Shown: positions 49,874 through 58,679, numbered from the stretch's first letter. The stretch is DNA of 64,000 bases from Pseudonocardia abyssalis (GCF_019263705.2 NZ_JADQDK010000001.1:3224001-3288000); one strand, 5' to 3'. Notes: generated by a model from the sequence alone, not told the origin. Program-made: numbers and translations.

Positions 49874-50371
49874 TCAGTGCGTGCGCCGCCGGCCCCCGGC
49901 CTGGTCGGCCAGCATGCGCAGGCCGCTGAGCAGGCCGCCGACGAGGTCGCCCTCGCGGAACGAGGCGATCATGCTCATGACGGCGAGCTTCGCGCCGCGG
50001 TCGGGCAGGCGCACGCGGGCCTCGGCGCCGGTGAGTACCTCGACGACGCGCTGCTCGGGGCTGACCGCCACCAGGACGGCCTCGCCGGAGCCCGGGAGCT
50101 CGCCGTGCAGCTCGGCGGCCCGTGCGGTCGGCTCGGCACCGAGGTCGCCCAGGTAGACCGAGAAGCGCAGGCCGGTCTCGCGGCTGGCGAGCGTGAGCGC
50201 CTCGTCGAGACGGGTGAGCTGCACCGGGGTGAAGGGGTGGTCCTCGACCGAGGGCTCGACGAACACCTCGGCGGCGGAGACCCGCCCCGAGGACGTCACG
50301 ACGGCGCCGGTCGGCAGGTTCTCCGGCACTGCGACGGTGCCGTGCCCGCCGTGTCCACTACCAGCTGCCAC
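49874..50371 (-). CDS. DUF5130 (TPM-like) protein
   Basis: The 165-residue protein has a TPM-phosphatase-like core, including DEALTLASRETGLRFSVYLGDLG and VLVAVSPEQRVVEVLTGAEARVRLPDR. It lacks a signal peptide or anchor. Actinobacterial DUF5130 proteins are commonly encoded beside ctaJ, as here. The GTG at 50371 has GAGGAGG at the right distance and makes the gene overlap the ctaJ end by 14 bp; an upstream in-frame GTG at 50389 is less well placed. Confidence 0.78.
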   Translation of the reverse strand: MAAGSGHGGHGTVAVPENLPTGAVVTSSGRVSAAEVFVEPSVEDHPFTPVQLTRLDEALTLASRETGLRFSVYLGDLGAEPTARAAELHGELPGSGEAVLVAVSPEQRVVEVLTGAEARVRLPDRGAKLAVMSMIASFREGDLVGGLLSGLRMLADQAGGRRRTH

Positions 50372-50594
50372 GTGCGCCTCCTCGTTCACCGGTCACGGCG
50401 TGACCGTCCGCCGCGGGGGCGAGCTGCGCACCCTGCGGGTTCGCTGTCCACCACAGCGGCTCGTGCGCCCACGGCTGACCGACCCGGTACCGGGGCCGTC
50501 GCGCGAGGCGCGGACCGACGACGAGCGCGGCCACGAGCAGGTACAACGCGATCGACGGGATCGCGTACCAGAGGATCGACACCAGCACGTCCAC
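50358..50594 (-). CDS. ctaJ: aa3-type cytochrome oxidase subunit CtaJ
   Basis: The 78-residue protein has one membrane helix (ILWYAIPSIALYLLVAALVVG) and a basic cytoplasmic segment. The family-typical RPRYRVGQPWAHEPLWWTANPQG and the C-terminal GGARGSW follow. This matches the small CtaJ subunit reported in actinobacterial aa3 oxidases. It is the first gene of a tight operon with DUF5130 and the two RibD-like genes. The GTG at 50594 lies 7 nt after a TAGGTT box. Confidence 0.85.
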   Translation of the reverse strand: MDVLVSILWYAIPSIALYLLVAALVVGPRLARRPRYRVGQPWAHEPLWWTANPQGAQLAPAADGHAVTGERGGARGSW

Positions 50595-50601
50595 GGGCGA
50601 G

Positions 50602-50607
50602 AACCTA
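50602..50607 (-). promoter_or_regulatory. ctaJ -10 box overlapping the merR stop codon
   Basis: TAGGTT on the minus strand begins with the TAG stop codon of the upstream MerR gene and lies 7 nt before the ctaJ GTG. A leaderless promoter is therefore likely, in addition to any read-through. Confidence 0.5.
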
Positions 50608-51186
50608 GCCGACGCGGTCGCCGCGCGGGGCCTGAGGGGCCGCCGTCGGTCGGACGTCACCCTCGGTGGGCGACGACGTCCCCTCGCGGACCTCGTCACG
50701 CAACCGCCCGACGAACTCCTCCACCTCCGCGACGTAGCCGCGCAGCTTCTCCAGCCGCTTGTCGGCCAGGTCGGCGAACTCCGCGAGCTGGGCGGCGAGC
50801 AGCGAGCGGTCGGCGTCGGTGTCACTGGTCCGCGGCCAGACCAGGGCGTCGGCCCGGTCGGAGGGGTTCGCGGTGCCCGCGGCGAGGAGCTCGCGGATCT
50901 GCAGCAGCTCGCGCATCTGGTCGAGGGAGAGGTCGAGCGGCTTCATGAAGCGCAGCAGGCGGATGAGGGAGACGTCCTCCTCGCTGTAGAGGCGGAAGCC
51001 CCCCGAGCTGCGGGCCGACGGGGTGACCAGGCCCACCTCCTCCCAGTGCCGGATCGTCCGGATCGAGAGGTCGACGCGGCGGGCGACCTCACCGATCTGG
51101 AGCGTGGCCGCCGACGGGGACCGGGCCGTGGTCGGGGCCGGGTCCGCCGCGGGTCCGGGGGCAGGCATCGCAGCATCATGCCTCAT
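50605..51186 (-). CDS. MerR family transcriptional regulator
   Basis: The 193-residue protein has a MerR winged helix at about residues 28-95 (LQIGEVARRVDLSIRTIRHWEEVGLVTPSARSSGGFRLYSEEDVSLIRLLRFMK). A coiled coil follows (QLAEFADLADKRLEKLRGYVAEVEEFVGRLRDEV), then a disordered tail. No cysteine cluster suggests metal sensing. In-frame ATGs at 51186 and 51168 are both possible; the first is used. It is upstream of and same-strand with ctaJ. Confidence 0.88.
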   Translation of the reverse strand: MRHDAAMPAPGPAADPAPTTARSPSAATLQIGEVARRVDLSIRTIRHWEEVGLVTPSARSSGGFRLYSEEDVSLIRLLRFMKPLDLSLDQMRELLQIRELLAAGTANPSDRADALVWPRTSDTDADRSLLAAQLAEFADLADKRLEKLRGYVAEVEEFVGRLRDEVREGTSSPTEGDVRPTAAPQAPRGDRVG

Positions 51187-51222
51187 CGACGAAGGCAGCC
51201 CTACCCACCCGTGTCCGCGACG

Positions 51223-52677
51223 TCACCACAGCAGAGGCCGTCGGGCGGGGTCGCGGCCGGTCGCGGCGTCGAGCTGGGCACCGAGCTCGAGCAGCAGCGC
51301 GTCGTCCCCGGCCCGCCCGACGAGCTGCACGGACACCGGCAGCTCCGGCCCGTCCGCCGGTCCGTCGACGGGGCGGGCGCGGGCGACCGGGAGGCTCAGC
51401 GCGGGCTGGCCGGTGATGTTGTAGGTGGCGGTGAACGGGGTGAACCGGCTCTGTCGGGCGAAGTCCTCCGCCGGGTCGCCACCCGCGGTGAACCAGCCGA
51501 CCGGCCGGGGAAGCTGCGCGAGCATCGGCGTGAGGACGACGTCGACGCCCGCGGCCGCCTGCGCCCCGACGACCCGTCGCGTCACCGCGAGCGCCGACGA
51601 CGTGGCCGCGAGGTACTCCGGCCCGGAGACCGCGCTGCCGCGGTCGCGCCACCAGCGCGTCAACGGGGCGAGCAGTGACTCGGCCTCCGGCGGCACGGGG
51701 TGGCTGTGCGCGAGCACCGCCCAGAGGATCTCGAAGACGGGCAGGAACGACGCGTCGATGCCGGGGTCGAACTCGACGACCTCGTGCCCCAGCCCGGCGA
51801 GCAACTCCGTGACCTGCTCGTACGCCGCGACGCAGGCCGGGTCGAGCACGGCGTCGGGCACCGGCGGCGTGCGGTAGCGACCGATCCGCAGCCGGCGCGG
51901 CGCCGCCCGCAGGGCCGCGGCGAGGTAGGTCTCCGGACGGGGCGCGAGCAACGGGTAGGGCTCCCCCGGCACCTCGACGGCGAGCGCGTCGAGCATCGCG
52001 GCGGCGTCGTCGACGGTGCGGGCGAGCGGGCCCGCGACCGACATCCCGAGCGGGTCACCCCCACCGGGTCCCCGCGAGACGAGCCCGCGGCTGGTCTTGA
52101 GCCCGACGAGCCCGCACGCCGCGGCGGGGATCCGGATGGAACCGCCGCCGTCGGTGCCGTGCGCGAACGCGATCAGCCCGGCCGCGGTGGCCGCCCCCGC
52201 GCCGCCGCTGGAGCCACCGGCGAGCCGGGTGGGGTCCCACGGCGTGACGGCGGGCGGGCGCCCCGCGGGCTCGGTGTAGGGCGGCAGCCCGAACTCCGGC
52301 GTCGAGGTCTTGCCGAGGCTGATCGTGCCCGCGGCGCGCAGCAGGCGCGCGGAGTCGTCGTCGACGTCGGGCACCCAGCCCGCATACACCGGCGACCCGA
52401 ACCCGGTCGGCACGCCCGCCGTCATCGCGAGGTCCTTGATCGCGGTGGGCACGCCCAGGAACGGCGGCAGGTCCGCGGCGCGGGTCGCCAGGAGCTTCTC
52501 GGCCTCGCGCGCCTGGTCCAGCGCGCGGTCGGCGGTGACGGTGACGAACGCCCCCAGCCCCGGATCGAGGGCCTCGACGCGGCGCAGCGCGTGCTCCACC
52601 AGCTCGACGGCCCCCAGGTCCCCGCGACGCAGGGCGGCGGCCTGGTCGCGCGCGGTCATCTCGTGCGGCTCGGTCAC
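51223..52677 (-). CDS. Amidase signature family enzyme
   Basis: The 484-residue hydrolase carries the Gly/Ser-rich amidase signature GGSSGGAGAATAAGL and the Ser-cis-Ser-Lys elements. The Lys is in AIKDLAMTAGV, and the nucleophile Ser in DGGGSIRIPAAACGLVGLK. It hydrolyses an amide bond; the substrate is unknown. No GatB/GatA neighbours are present, so it is not a GatA of amidotransferase. The GTG at 52677 is chosen; an in-frame ATG at 52659 is possible. Confidence 0.9.
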   Translation of the reverse strand: MTEPHEMTARDQAAALRRGDLGAVELVEHALRRVEALDPGLGAFVTVTADRALDQAREAEKLLATRAADLPPFLGVPTAIKDLAMTAGVPTGFGSPVYAGWVPDVDDDSARLLRAAGTISLGKTSTPEFGLPPYTEPAGRPPAVTPWDPTRLAGGSSGGAGAATAAGLIAFAHGTDGGGSIRIPAAACGLVGLKTSRGLVSRGPGGGDPLGMSVAGPLARTVDDAAAMLDALAVEVPGEPYPLLAPRPETYLAAALRAAPRRLRIGRYRTPPVPDAVLDPACVAAYEQVTELLAGLGHEVVEFDPGIDASFLPVFEILWAVLAHSHPVPPEAESLLAPLTRWWRDRGSAVSGPEYLAATSSALAVTRRVVGAQAAAGVDVVLTPMLAQLPRPVGWFTAGGDPAEDFARQSRFTPFTATYNITGQPALSLPVARARPVDGPADGPELPVSVQLVGRAGDDALLLELGAQLDAATGRDPARRPLLW

Positions 52678-52725
52678 CCGTGAGGTGTACCACGGGGGTG
52701 CGGGCCCGCCTGGGACCATTCCGCG

Positions 52726-53352
52726 GTGCCCCGTCCCGCCCTGCGCCCGTCACTCCGCCCGGCCACCGGCCTCGCGACCGCGGCCTGTGCCGCGCTGGTG
52801 GCCGCGCTCGGGGCGCGGTACGCGGGCGGCACCGGTCCCGGCCGGCTCGACGACGGGCTGAGCACCGTGGTCGAGCGGGTCCCGGCCGGCCGCGGCGGGC
52901 TCGCGTGGCGGGTCTTCTCCGTCGGTGACCCGGCCCGCGCCGCGACCCTGACCGCCGGGCTGGCCGCGGCCGGACTCCTGCTCGGGCGGCCGCGGCTCGC
53001 GGTCGTCGCACTCGCGGGGCCGGTGCTGACCGGCGTCGCCACCTCCGCGCTGAAGCCGCTCGTCGGGCGGCGGTTCGGCCGGCGCGGGGAGCACGCCTTC
53101 CCGAGCGGGCACACCGGCCTCGCGACGGCGCTCGCCGCCGCGGGGATGCTGCTCGTCGTCGACGTCGCGGCGCCCCGGCGGCCGTGGGACGCGGTGGCGC
53201 TCGCGGCGGGCACGGTCGTGGTCGGCGCGGGCACCGGGATGGCCCTCACCGCGATCGAGGTGCACTACCCGACGGACACCGTCGGTGGAGCCGCCACGGC
53301 CGTCGCGGTGGTCCTCGGGACCGCCCGGATCGTCGACGCGCTGGCGTCCTGA
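52726..53352 (+). CDS. PAP2-family membrane phosphatase
   Basis: The 208-residue protein has several membrane helices and the PAP2 motifs: LKPLVGRR (first), FPSGHTG with the catalytic His (second) and IEVHYPTDTVGG (third). It is likely to dephosphorylate a polyprenyl or lipid pyrophosphate. The GTG start has no strong binding site. It is divergent from the amidase gene. Confidence 0.85.
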   Translation: MPRPALRPSLRPATGLATAACAALVAALGARYAGGTGPGRLDDGLSTVVERVPAGRGGLAWRVFSVGDPARAATLTAGLAAAGLLLGRPRLAVVALAGPVLTGVATSALKPLVGRRFGRRGEHAFPSGHTGLATALAAAGMLLVVDVAAPRRPWDAVALAAGTVVVGAGTGMALTAIEVHYPTDTVGGAATAVAVVLGTARIVDALAS

Positions 53353-53589
53353 ACGCGCGGACACGACGAATCGGTGCCCCTGTCGCCACATGCGTCACTT
53401 CTGCACCCAGAGTCACCGTTCCCGGGTGGCTGCTCACAGTGCGCTGAAGTAGCCCTCCGCGTCCCCCCTTCGTGAGTCCCCCGTTCGACGGAGAACGCTA
53501 GGGAAGCGGTAACAGCAGCTGCATGGTCGGTCGTGCTCCCCCCGTCGATCGTTCCCGGCCCCCGGGCACAGCAGAGGCAGGTACGGCTC

Positions 53590-55146
53590 ATGAACCGCAA
53601 CGGCACCCACTCCCGCCGGCACTCCGGCCCGTCGCGGCGCCTGATCGGCGCGGCGGTGGCCGCCCTGTCGCTCGCGCTCCTGCCGGCGGCGCCGGCCCTG
53701 GCCGACGTCGCGTCCGGCGTCGTCGCCGCGCCGGTACCGGTCGCGATGCCGCAGGACACCACCCAGCCCCCGCCCGACGACACGGGGGACGGACCCGCCC
53801 CCGCCGACGACCCCGCCCCCGCCGACGCACCGGCCCCCGCCGACGAGCCCACGGACGACACCGCCGACGCACCGGCCCCCGCCGACGACCCCGCCCCCGC
53901 CGACGCACCGGCCCCCGCCGACGAGCCCACGGACGACACCGCCGACGCACCGGCCGACGAGCCCCCCGCCGACGACGAGCCGACGGACGCACCGGCCGAC
54001 GAGGCCCCGGCCGACGAGCCCACGGCGACCGCACCCGCGACCGACGCCATGCCGGCGATCACCGTCGAGGGCGACAGGATCATGCGCGACGGCGAGCCGT
54101 GGTGGTTCCTCGGCTACAACTCCTTCGTCTGGTCCGGCGACTGCGGCAACGACGACGAGAAGATGTCCGCCGAGGACGTCGACCAGTGGTTCGCCGGGAT
54201 GCGCCACGACGGCCACGGCGCCGTCCGCCTCTTCTTCTACGACGGCTGGGACATCGACCGCCTCGACGCCGCGGTCGAGTCGGCGAAGGAGCACAACGTC
54301 TACCTGACGATCACCCTCGACGACGCCATCGGCGGCTGCGGGGAGAACGACAAGGAGGCCGGCTGGTTCGCCGACCAGTCCGAGCGCGACACCTTCCAGG
54401 CCCACATGGAGATGCTGCTCGAGCGCTACAGGGGCGAGACCGCGTTCGCCTGGTTCGAGTACTTCAACGAGCCGTCCTACGAGGGCGGCGCCCTGCGCGA
54501 GTTCTACGACGAGATGGGTGCGGCCGCCGACGCCGTCGACCCCGACCGCCTCTTCTCCTCCGGCACCGTCGCCCCCTACTGGCTCGACGGCGAGGACAAC
54601 TTCCGCGACGTCCACGAGAGCCCCGGCGTCGACATCGCCTCGATGCACGAGTACGACGAGAACGAGGTCGAGTCCAACCACGGGCCCGGCGTGCGGGCCA
54701 ACTCCGGCGGCAAGCCCACCATCGTCGGCGAGTACGGCATCACCGCGGGTGAGGGGTGCGACAGCAGCTTCGAGTCGCGGGCCGAGCGGTTCGCGGAGAA
54801 GGCCGCGGCCTACACGAACACCGACGAGGGCTACGCCGGCGCGCTGGCCTGGGCGTGGCAGCCCGGCGGCGGCGGGTGCGAGCTGGGCAACCTCGACAGC
54901 GACACCCCCAGCCAGGAGGCCCTGCGCGACTTCAGCCTCGGCGAGGTGATCGGCCAGGTGGGCGACACCGTCGGCGACACGGTCGGCGCGGTCACCGGCG
55001 AGAACCCCGGTGACACTGCGGGCGACACGGCGGGCGACACGGCGGGCGACACGGCGGGCGACACCGCCTCCGAGGAGCCCGTCCAGGACTCCACCGACGA
55101 GGACGCCGACGGCGACTCCGAGGGACGGCCTGCGCCGATCGGGTGA
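53590..55146 (+). CDS. Secreted GH5-like glycoside hydrolase A with disordered flanks
   Basis: The 518-residue protein has a signal peptide (RRLIGAAVAALSLALLPAAPALA), then a Pro/Ala/Asp-rich linker of about 95 residues with two 26-residue repeats. A GH5-like TIM barrel follows at about residues 155-455 (ITVEGDRIMRDGEPWWFLGYNSF...). The probable acid/base is Glu in WFEYFNEPSY and the nucleophile Glu in IVGEYGI. The C-terminus has GDTA repeats and an acidic tail. It is nearly identical in the barrel to the next gene, so it is a tandem duplicate. It stands before a glycan-synthesis cluster. Confidence 0.87.
   Translation: MNRNGTHSRRHSGPSRRLIGAAVAALSLALLPAAPALADVASGVVAAPVPVAMPQDTTQPPPDDTGDGPAPADDPAPADAPAPADEPTDDTADAPAPADDPAPADAPAPADEPTDDTADAPADEPPADDEPTDAPADEAPADEPTATAPATDAMPAITVEGDRIMRDGEPWWFLGYNSFVWSGDCGNDDEKMSAEDVDQWFAGMRHDGHGAVRLFFYDGWDIDRLDAAVESAKEHNVYLTITLDDAIGGCGENDKEAGWFADQSERDTFQAHMEMLLERYRGETAFAWFEYFNEPSYEGGALREFYDEMGAAADAVDPDRLFSSGTVAPYWLDGEDNFRDVHESPGVDIASMHEYDENEVESNHGPGVRANSGGKPTIVGEYGITAGEGCDSSFESRAERFAEKAAAYTNTDEGYAGALAWAWQPGGGGCELGNLDSDTPSQEALRDFSLGEVIGQVGDTVGDTVGAVTGENPGDTAGDTAGDTAGDTAGDTASEEPVQDSTDEDADGDSEGRPAPIG
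53794..53949 (+). repeat. Two 78-bp tandem repeats in the linker of hydrolase A
   Basis: Each unit encodes 26 residues of the pattern PAPADDPAPADAPAPADEPTDDTADA. The copies are essentially identical in DNA, indicating recent duplication. A 12-bp GDTA repeat block also occurs near 55012-55066. Confidence 0.85.
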
Positions 55147-55186
55147 TCCTCACCGTTCGCCCACGCGCACGGTTCCCGACCCGGAA

Positions 55187-55224
55187 GGTGGTCCTCGCCG
55201 CCGACGAGCCCAGCGAGGACCACC
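55187..55224 (+). promoter_or_regulatory. Hairpin sequestering the ribosome binding site of hydrolase B
   Basis: GGTGGTCCTCGC (55187-55198) pairs perfectly with GCGAGGACCACC (55213-55224) around a 14-nt loop. The right arm contains the GAGGA binding site, and the ATG begins 1 nt after the stem. It could act as a translational switch, or as a terminator for hydrolase A. Confidence 0.6.
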
Positions 55225-55225
55225 C

Positions 55226-56407
55226 ATGCCCACCAGCCAGCACCTGGAACGACCGGCGCCACCCGCCACCCCGCCCCCGCGCGGACGGCGGGTGGCGCTC
55301 GCCGTCGTGCTGGCGCTGGCCGCGGTCCTGCCCTCGCAGCTCTGGACCGGACTCCACTCCGGCGCCCCCGGTGACGACCCTCCGGCGTCCTCCACGCGCG
55401 CACGGTCCGGGACGAGCGACTCCCCCGCCGCCGAACCCACCGCAGCAGACCCCGCCGCAGCAGACCCCACCGCAGCAGACCCCACCGCCGACCGCGCCCC
55501 GACGTCCGGCGGCGCGATGCCCGCCATCACCGTCGAGGGCGACCGGATCGTCCGTGACGGGCAGCCGTGGTGGTTCCTGGGCTACAACTCCTTCGTCTGG
55601 TCCGGCGACTGCGGCACCGACGAGGAGAAGATGTCGACCCAGGACGTCGACGCGTGGTTCGCGGGCATGCGCCACGACGGCCACGGCGCCGTCCGCCTCT
55701 TCTTCTTCGACGGCTGGAGCGTCGACCGCCTCGACGCCGCGGTCGCCGCGGCCCGGGAGAACCGGGTGTACCTGACCGTCACCCTCGACGACGCGATCGG
55801 TGGCTGCGGCGAGAACGACAAGGACGGGTCCTGGTTCGCCGACGCCGGCGAGCGCGGCACCTTCCGGGCGCACATGGAGATGCTGCTCGAGCGGTACCGC
55901 GGTGAGACCGCGATCGCCTGGTTCGAGTACTTCAACGAGCCGAGCTACGCCGGGGGCGCCCTGCGGGAGTTCTACGACGAGATGGGCGCGGCGGCCGACG
56001 CGGTCGACCCGGACCGGCTGTTCTCCTCCGGCACGGTCGCCCCCTACTGGCTCGACGGCGAGGACAACTTCCGCGACGTCCACGAGTCCCCCGGCGTCGA
56101 CATCGCCTCGATGCACGAGTACGACGAGAACGAGGTCGAGTCCAACCACGGGCCCGGGGTGCGTGCCAACTCCGGGGGCAAGCCGGTGATCGTCGGCGAG
56201 TACGGCATCGCCGCGGGGTCGGGGTGCGACGTCGACTACGCCGGCCGGGCCGACCTCATCGCGGAGAAGGCGCAGGTATACACCGACACGGCCGCGGGCT
56301 ACGCCGGGGCGCTCGCGTGGGCGTGGCAGCCCGGCACCGGGGGCTGCGACATCAGCAACCTCGACCAGGACGAGCTGAGCCAGGAGGCGCTGCGCACCTT
56401 CGGGTGA
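55226..56407 (+). CDS. Secreted or anchored GH5-like glycoside hydrolase B
   Basis: The 393-residue protein has an N-terminal hydrophobic segment (RRVALAVVLALAAVLPSQLW), a short Ala/Asp/Pro linker with (TAADP)n-type repeats, and a GH5-like barrel closely matching hydrolase A. Conserved stretches include WWFLGYNSFVWSGDCG, GAVRLFFFDGW, WFEYFNEPSYAGG and VDIASMHEYDENEVE. It lacks the C-terminal acidic tail. The pair probably arose by tandem duplication, with differing linkers and tails suggesting distinct wall placement. The substrate may be a mannan-type or related surface glycan; this is inferred from family only. Confidence 0.86.
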   Translation: MPTSQHLERPAPPATPPPRGRRVALAVVLALAAVLPSQLWTGLHSGAPGDDPPASSTRARSGTSDSPAAEPTAADPAAADPTAADPTADRAPTSGGAMPAITVEGDRIVRDGQPWWFLGYNSFVWSGDCGTDEEKMSTQDVDAWFAGMRHDGHGAVRLFFFDGWSVDRLDAAVAAARENRVYLTVTLDDAIGGCGENDKDGSWFADAGERGTFRAHMEMLLERYRGETAIAWFEYFNEPSYAGGALREFYDEMGAAADAVDPDRLFSSGTVAPYWLDGEDNFRDVHESPGVDIASMHEYDENEVESNHGPGVRANSGGKPVIVGEYGIAAGSGCDVDYAGRADLIAEKAQVYTDTAAGYAGALAWAWQPGTGGCDISNLDQDELSQEALRTFG

Positions 56408-56418
56408 CGGGCCGCGGG

Positions 56419-56434
56419 TAGCCTGCCCGTCGTG
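56419..56434 (+). promoter_or_regulatory. Leaderless promoter (TAGCCT) of the GT2 gene
   Basis: TAGCCT at 56419-56424 is followed by 7 nt and the GTG start, with no ribosome binding site. It is the likely entry point for the glycan cluster. Confidence 0.5.
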
Positions 56435-57364
56435 TCAGCCGACCCGACAGCCACCGATCCCGACCCGCGCACCCGGGGCCTCGACTACGAGATCGTGCTC
56501 GTCGCCTACAAGAGCGCCGGACTCGTGCGGGGGCTCCTCGACGCGCTGCCCGGGCGTCCGGTGGCGGTGGTCGACAACGGCCGCGGTGTCGACGGTCTCG
56601 CGGAGGTCGTGGCCGGGCGCCCCGGCGTCCGCTACCTCGACGGCCCCGGCCGTGGTTTCGCCTCCGGGGCGAACCTCGGTGCGAGCACCTCGAGCCACGA
56701 CATCGTGATCTTCGTCAACCCGGACAGCTCGCCGACCCCGGACGTCCTCGACGCGCTGGCGGCCGACGTCGCCGCCGACCCGGGGCTCGGCGCGGTGAGT
56801 GCGACCACCGTGCTGCCCGACGGCAGCGTCGAGATCGGTGTCGGCGGCTGGGAGCCGACCGCGCGCCGGGCGCTCGTGCACGCCGTCGGCGCGCACAAGG
56901 TCTTCCCGACGGCCGGGCTGTGGGCCCGGCCGGTACCGGGACAGCCGATCGAGCTCGACTGGCTCAGCGGGGCCTGCATGGCGGTGCGCCGGTCGACCTT
57001 CGCCGACCTCGGTGGCTTCGACGAGCAGTTCTTCGTCTACAACGAGGACGTCGCGTTCGGCCGCAGCCTGCGCGAGGCCGGGTTGCGCCAGCGCGTCCGC
57101 ACCGACCTGCTGGTACCGCACCTGGGCGGCGGCTCCGGCGACGGCAAGACGCACATGCTCCGACTGCGCGGCGCGTCGCTCGTCCGGTACGTCCGGATGC
57201 ACCATCCCGCCGCCACCGTCCTGGGGATCCGGCTGGCCCTGACCCTCGGGTACGCGCCGCGGTACCTGCTCGCCCGCGCGCGCGGGCGGACCGGACTCGC
57301 GGCCGAGCACGCCGCGTACGTCACGGGCCTGTGGCGGGGCGCTCCTGCGAACCTGTCGACTTAG
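56432..57364 (+). CDS. Family 2 glycosyltransferase
   Basis: The 310-residue protein has the GT-A fold of rhamnosyltransferase-like GT2 enzymes: YEIVLVAYKSAGLVRGLL, GFASGANLGASTS, VNPDSSPTPD and DWLSGACMAVRR. FVYNEDVAFGRSLREAG supplies the catalytic ED. No membrane helices are evident. It likely transfers an activated sugar such as dTDP-rhamnose to a lipid-linked acceptor. It begins the run of same-strand biosynthetic genes. Confidence 0.9.
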   Translation: MSADPTATDPDPRTRGLDYEIVLVAYKSAGLVRGLLDALPGRPVAVVDNGRGVDGLAEVVAGRPGVRYLDGPGRGFASGANLGASTSSHDIVIFVNPDSSPTPDVLDALAADVAADPGLGAVSATTVLPDGSVEIGVGGWEPTARRALVHAVGAHKVFPTAGLWARPVPGQPIELDWLSGACMAVRRSTFADLGGFDEQFFVYNEDVAFGRSLREAGLRQRVRTDLLVPHLGGGSGDGKTHMLRLRGASLVRYVRMHHPAATVLGIRLALTLGYAPRYLLARARGRTGLAAEHAAYVTGLWRGAPANLST

Positions 57365-57470
57365 GCCGCCCTCAGCTGAGCCTCACACCTTCGGCTGACA
57401 GACTGGACAGGCGTCGACGCGAGCCGAGCGGCTCGTCGGGAGCAGTCGTTCGCCCGATCAGCAGGAGGAT

Positions 57471-58679
57471 GTGTTGGCGGAGCAGATGGCCGACGGCCAC
57501 CCGCCCGAGGACTGCACGATCCTGGTCGTCGCGGACTCCCTGCGCGACAACGGCGGGGTCCGCGTCGCCCTCGAGTACGCACGCCAGTGGCGGCGGATGG
57601 GGTCACCCGCGCAGGTCGTGGCGGTCCAGGACGTCGACGACGTCGCGCTCGCCCCGGTCGACCCGATCGTGCCGGTCGGCTTCCTCACCGCGCGCAACAG
57701 CCGGTTCCGCAACACCTGGCCCGCCGCGCTGGGCCGCCTCGTCCGCCGGGCGCGCCGGGCCGACGTCGTGCTCGCCGGCTCGGAGACGGGCATCGGCCTG
57801 CTCCTCGGCTACGCCGCGGCCCGGCTGGCCCGCCGCCCGTTCGCGGTGCTCGTGCAGGCCGACCTGGACGACTCGATCGCGACCTGGGTCAAGCGCCCCG
57901 TCCAGCCGCTCACCCGGTACGTGCACGCGCACGTCGACGCCGCGATCAGCGTCGCCGACAGCATCGTGCCGGGGGTGGTGGCCAACGGCCTGCCCGCCGA
58001 CCGGGTGTCGGTCGTCGTCAACGGCATCGACGTGGCGAGGGTCCGCGAGGCCGCCGCGCTCCCGCCCGTCGGCACCCCGGCCGACCCGCGACCGCCGGGC
58101 ACCCCGCCGGTCGTCGTCGGTCAAGGCCGGCTCAGCGTCCAGAAGGACTTCCCGCTCCTCGTCCGGGCCCACGCCCGGGTGCTCGCCGCGGGCGTCGACC
58201 ACCGACTGGTGATCATCGGCGACGGTCCGATCCGCGACGACATCGCCGCCGTCGTCGCCGAGGAGGGCGTCGAGGCGACGGTGCGGCTCGCGGGCTACGT
58301 CGACAACCCGTACCCGATCACGTCCACGGCCGACCTGTTCGTGCTGTCCTCCAACTCCGAGGGCATGCCGCTGACGATCCTGGAGGCGCTCGCGGTCGGC
58401 GTCCCGATCGTCGCCACCCGGTGCGGCACCGGCGTCGACCTGCTCCTGGCGGACGGCCGCTACGGCGACCTCGTCGCGGTCGGTGCGCTCGACGATCTGA
58501 GCGCGGCCATCGAGCGGCACCTGCGCGAGCCGTCGGTGCTCGGCGAGCGCGCCCGGGGTGGTCCGGAGCAGGCGATGTCCTTCGACGTCACCCGGTCCGC
58601 GCGCACGATCCACGACCTGCTCGCGGGGCTGGACCGACCCGGTCCGGCGCGCCGCCGGACACCCGCGCCCGTCTCCTGA
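57471..58679 (+). CDS. Family 4 glycosyltransferase
   Basis: The 402-residue protein is a GT-B enzyme. Its N-terminal domain starts ILVVADSLRDNGGVRVALEYARQWRRMG. The C-terminal donor-binding domain includes VGQGRLSVQKDFPLLVRA, IIGDGPIRDDI, LAGYVDNPYPI and the ExxxxxxxE-type motif SEGMPLTILEALAVGVPIVAT. AGGAGG at 57463-57468 is very close to the GTG; the TTG one codon later or an ATG at 57486 may be the true start. It probably extends the same glycan as the GT2 enzyme. Confidence 0.9.
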   Translation: MLAEQMADGHPPEDCTILVVADSLRDNGGVRVALEYARQWRRMGSPAQVVAVQDVDDVALAPVDPIVPVGFLTARNSRFRNTWPAALGRLVRRARRADVVLAGSETGIGLLLGYAAARLARRPFAVLVQADLDDSIATWVKRPVQPLTRYVHAHVDAAISVADSIVPGVVANGLPADRVSVVVNGIDVARVREAAALPPVGTPADPRPPGTPPVVVGQGRLSVQKDFPLLVRAHARVLAAGVDHRLVIIGDGPIRDDIAAVVAEEGVEATVRLAGYVDNPYPITSTADLFVLSSNSEGMPLTILEALAVGVPIVATRCGTGVDLLLADGRYGDLVAVGALDDLSAAIERHLREPSVLGERARGGPEQAMSFDVTRSARTIHDLLAGLDRPGPARRRTPAPVS

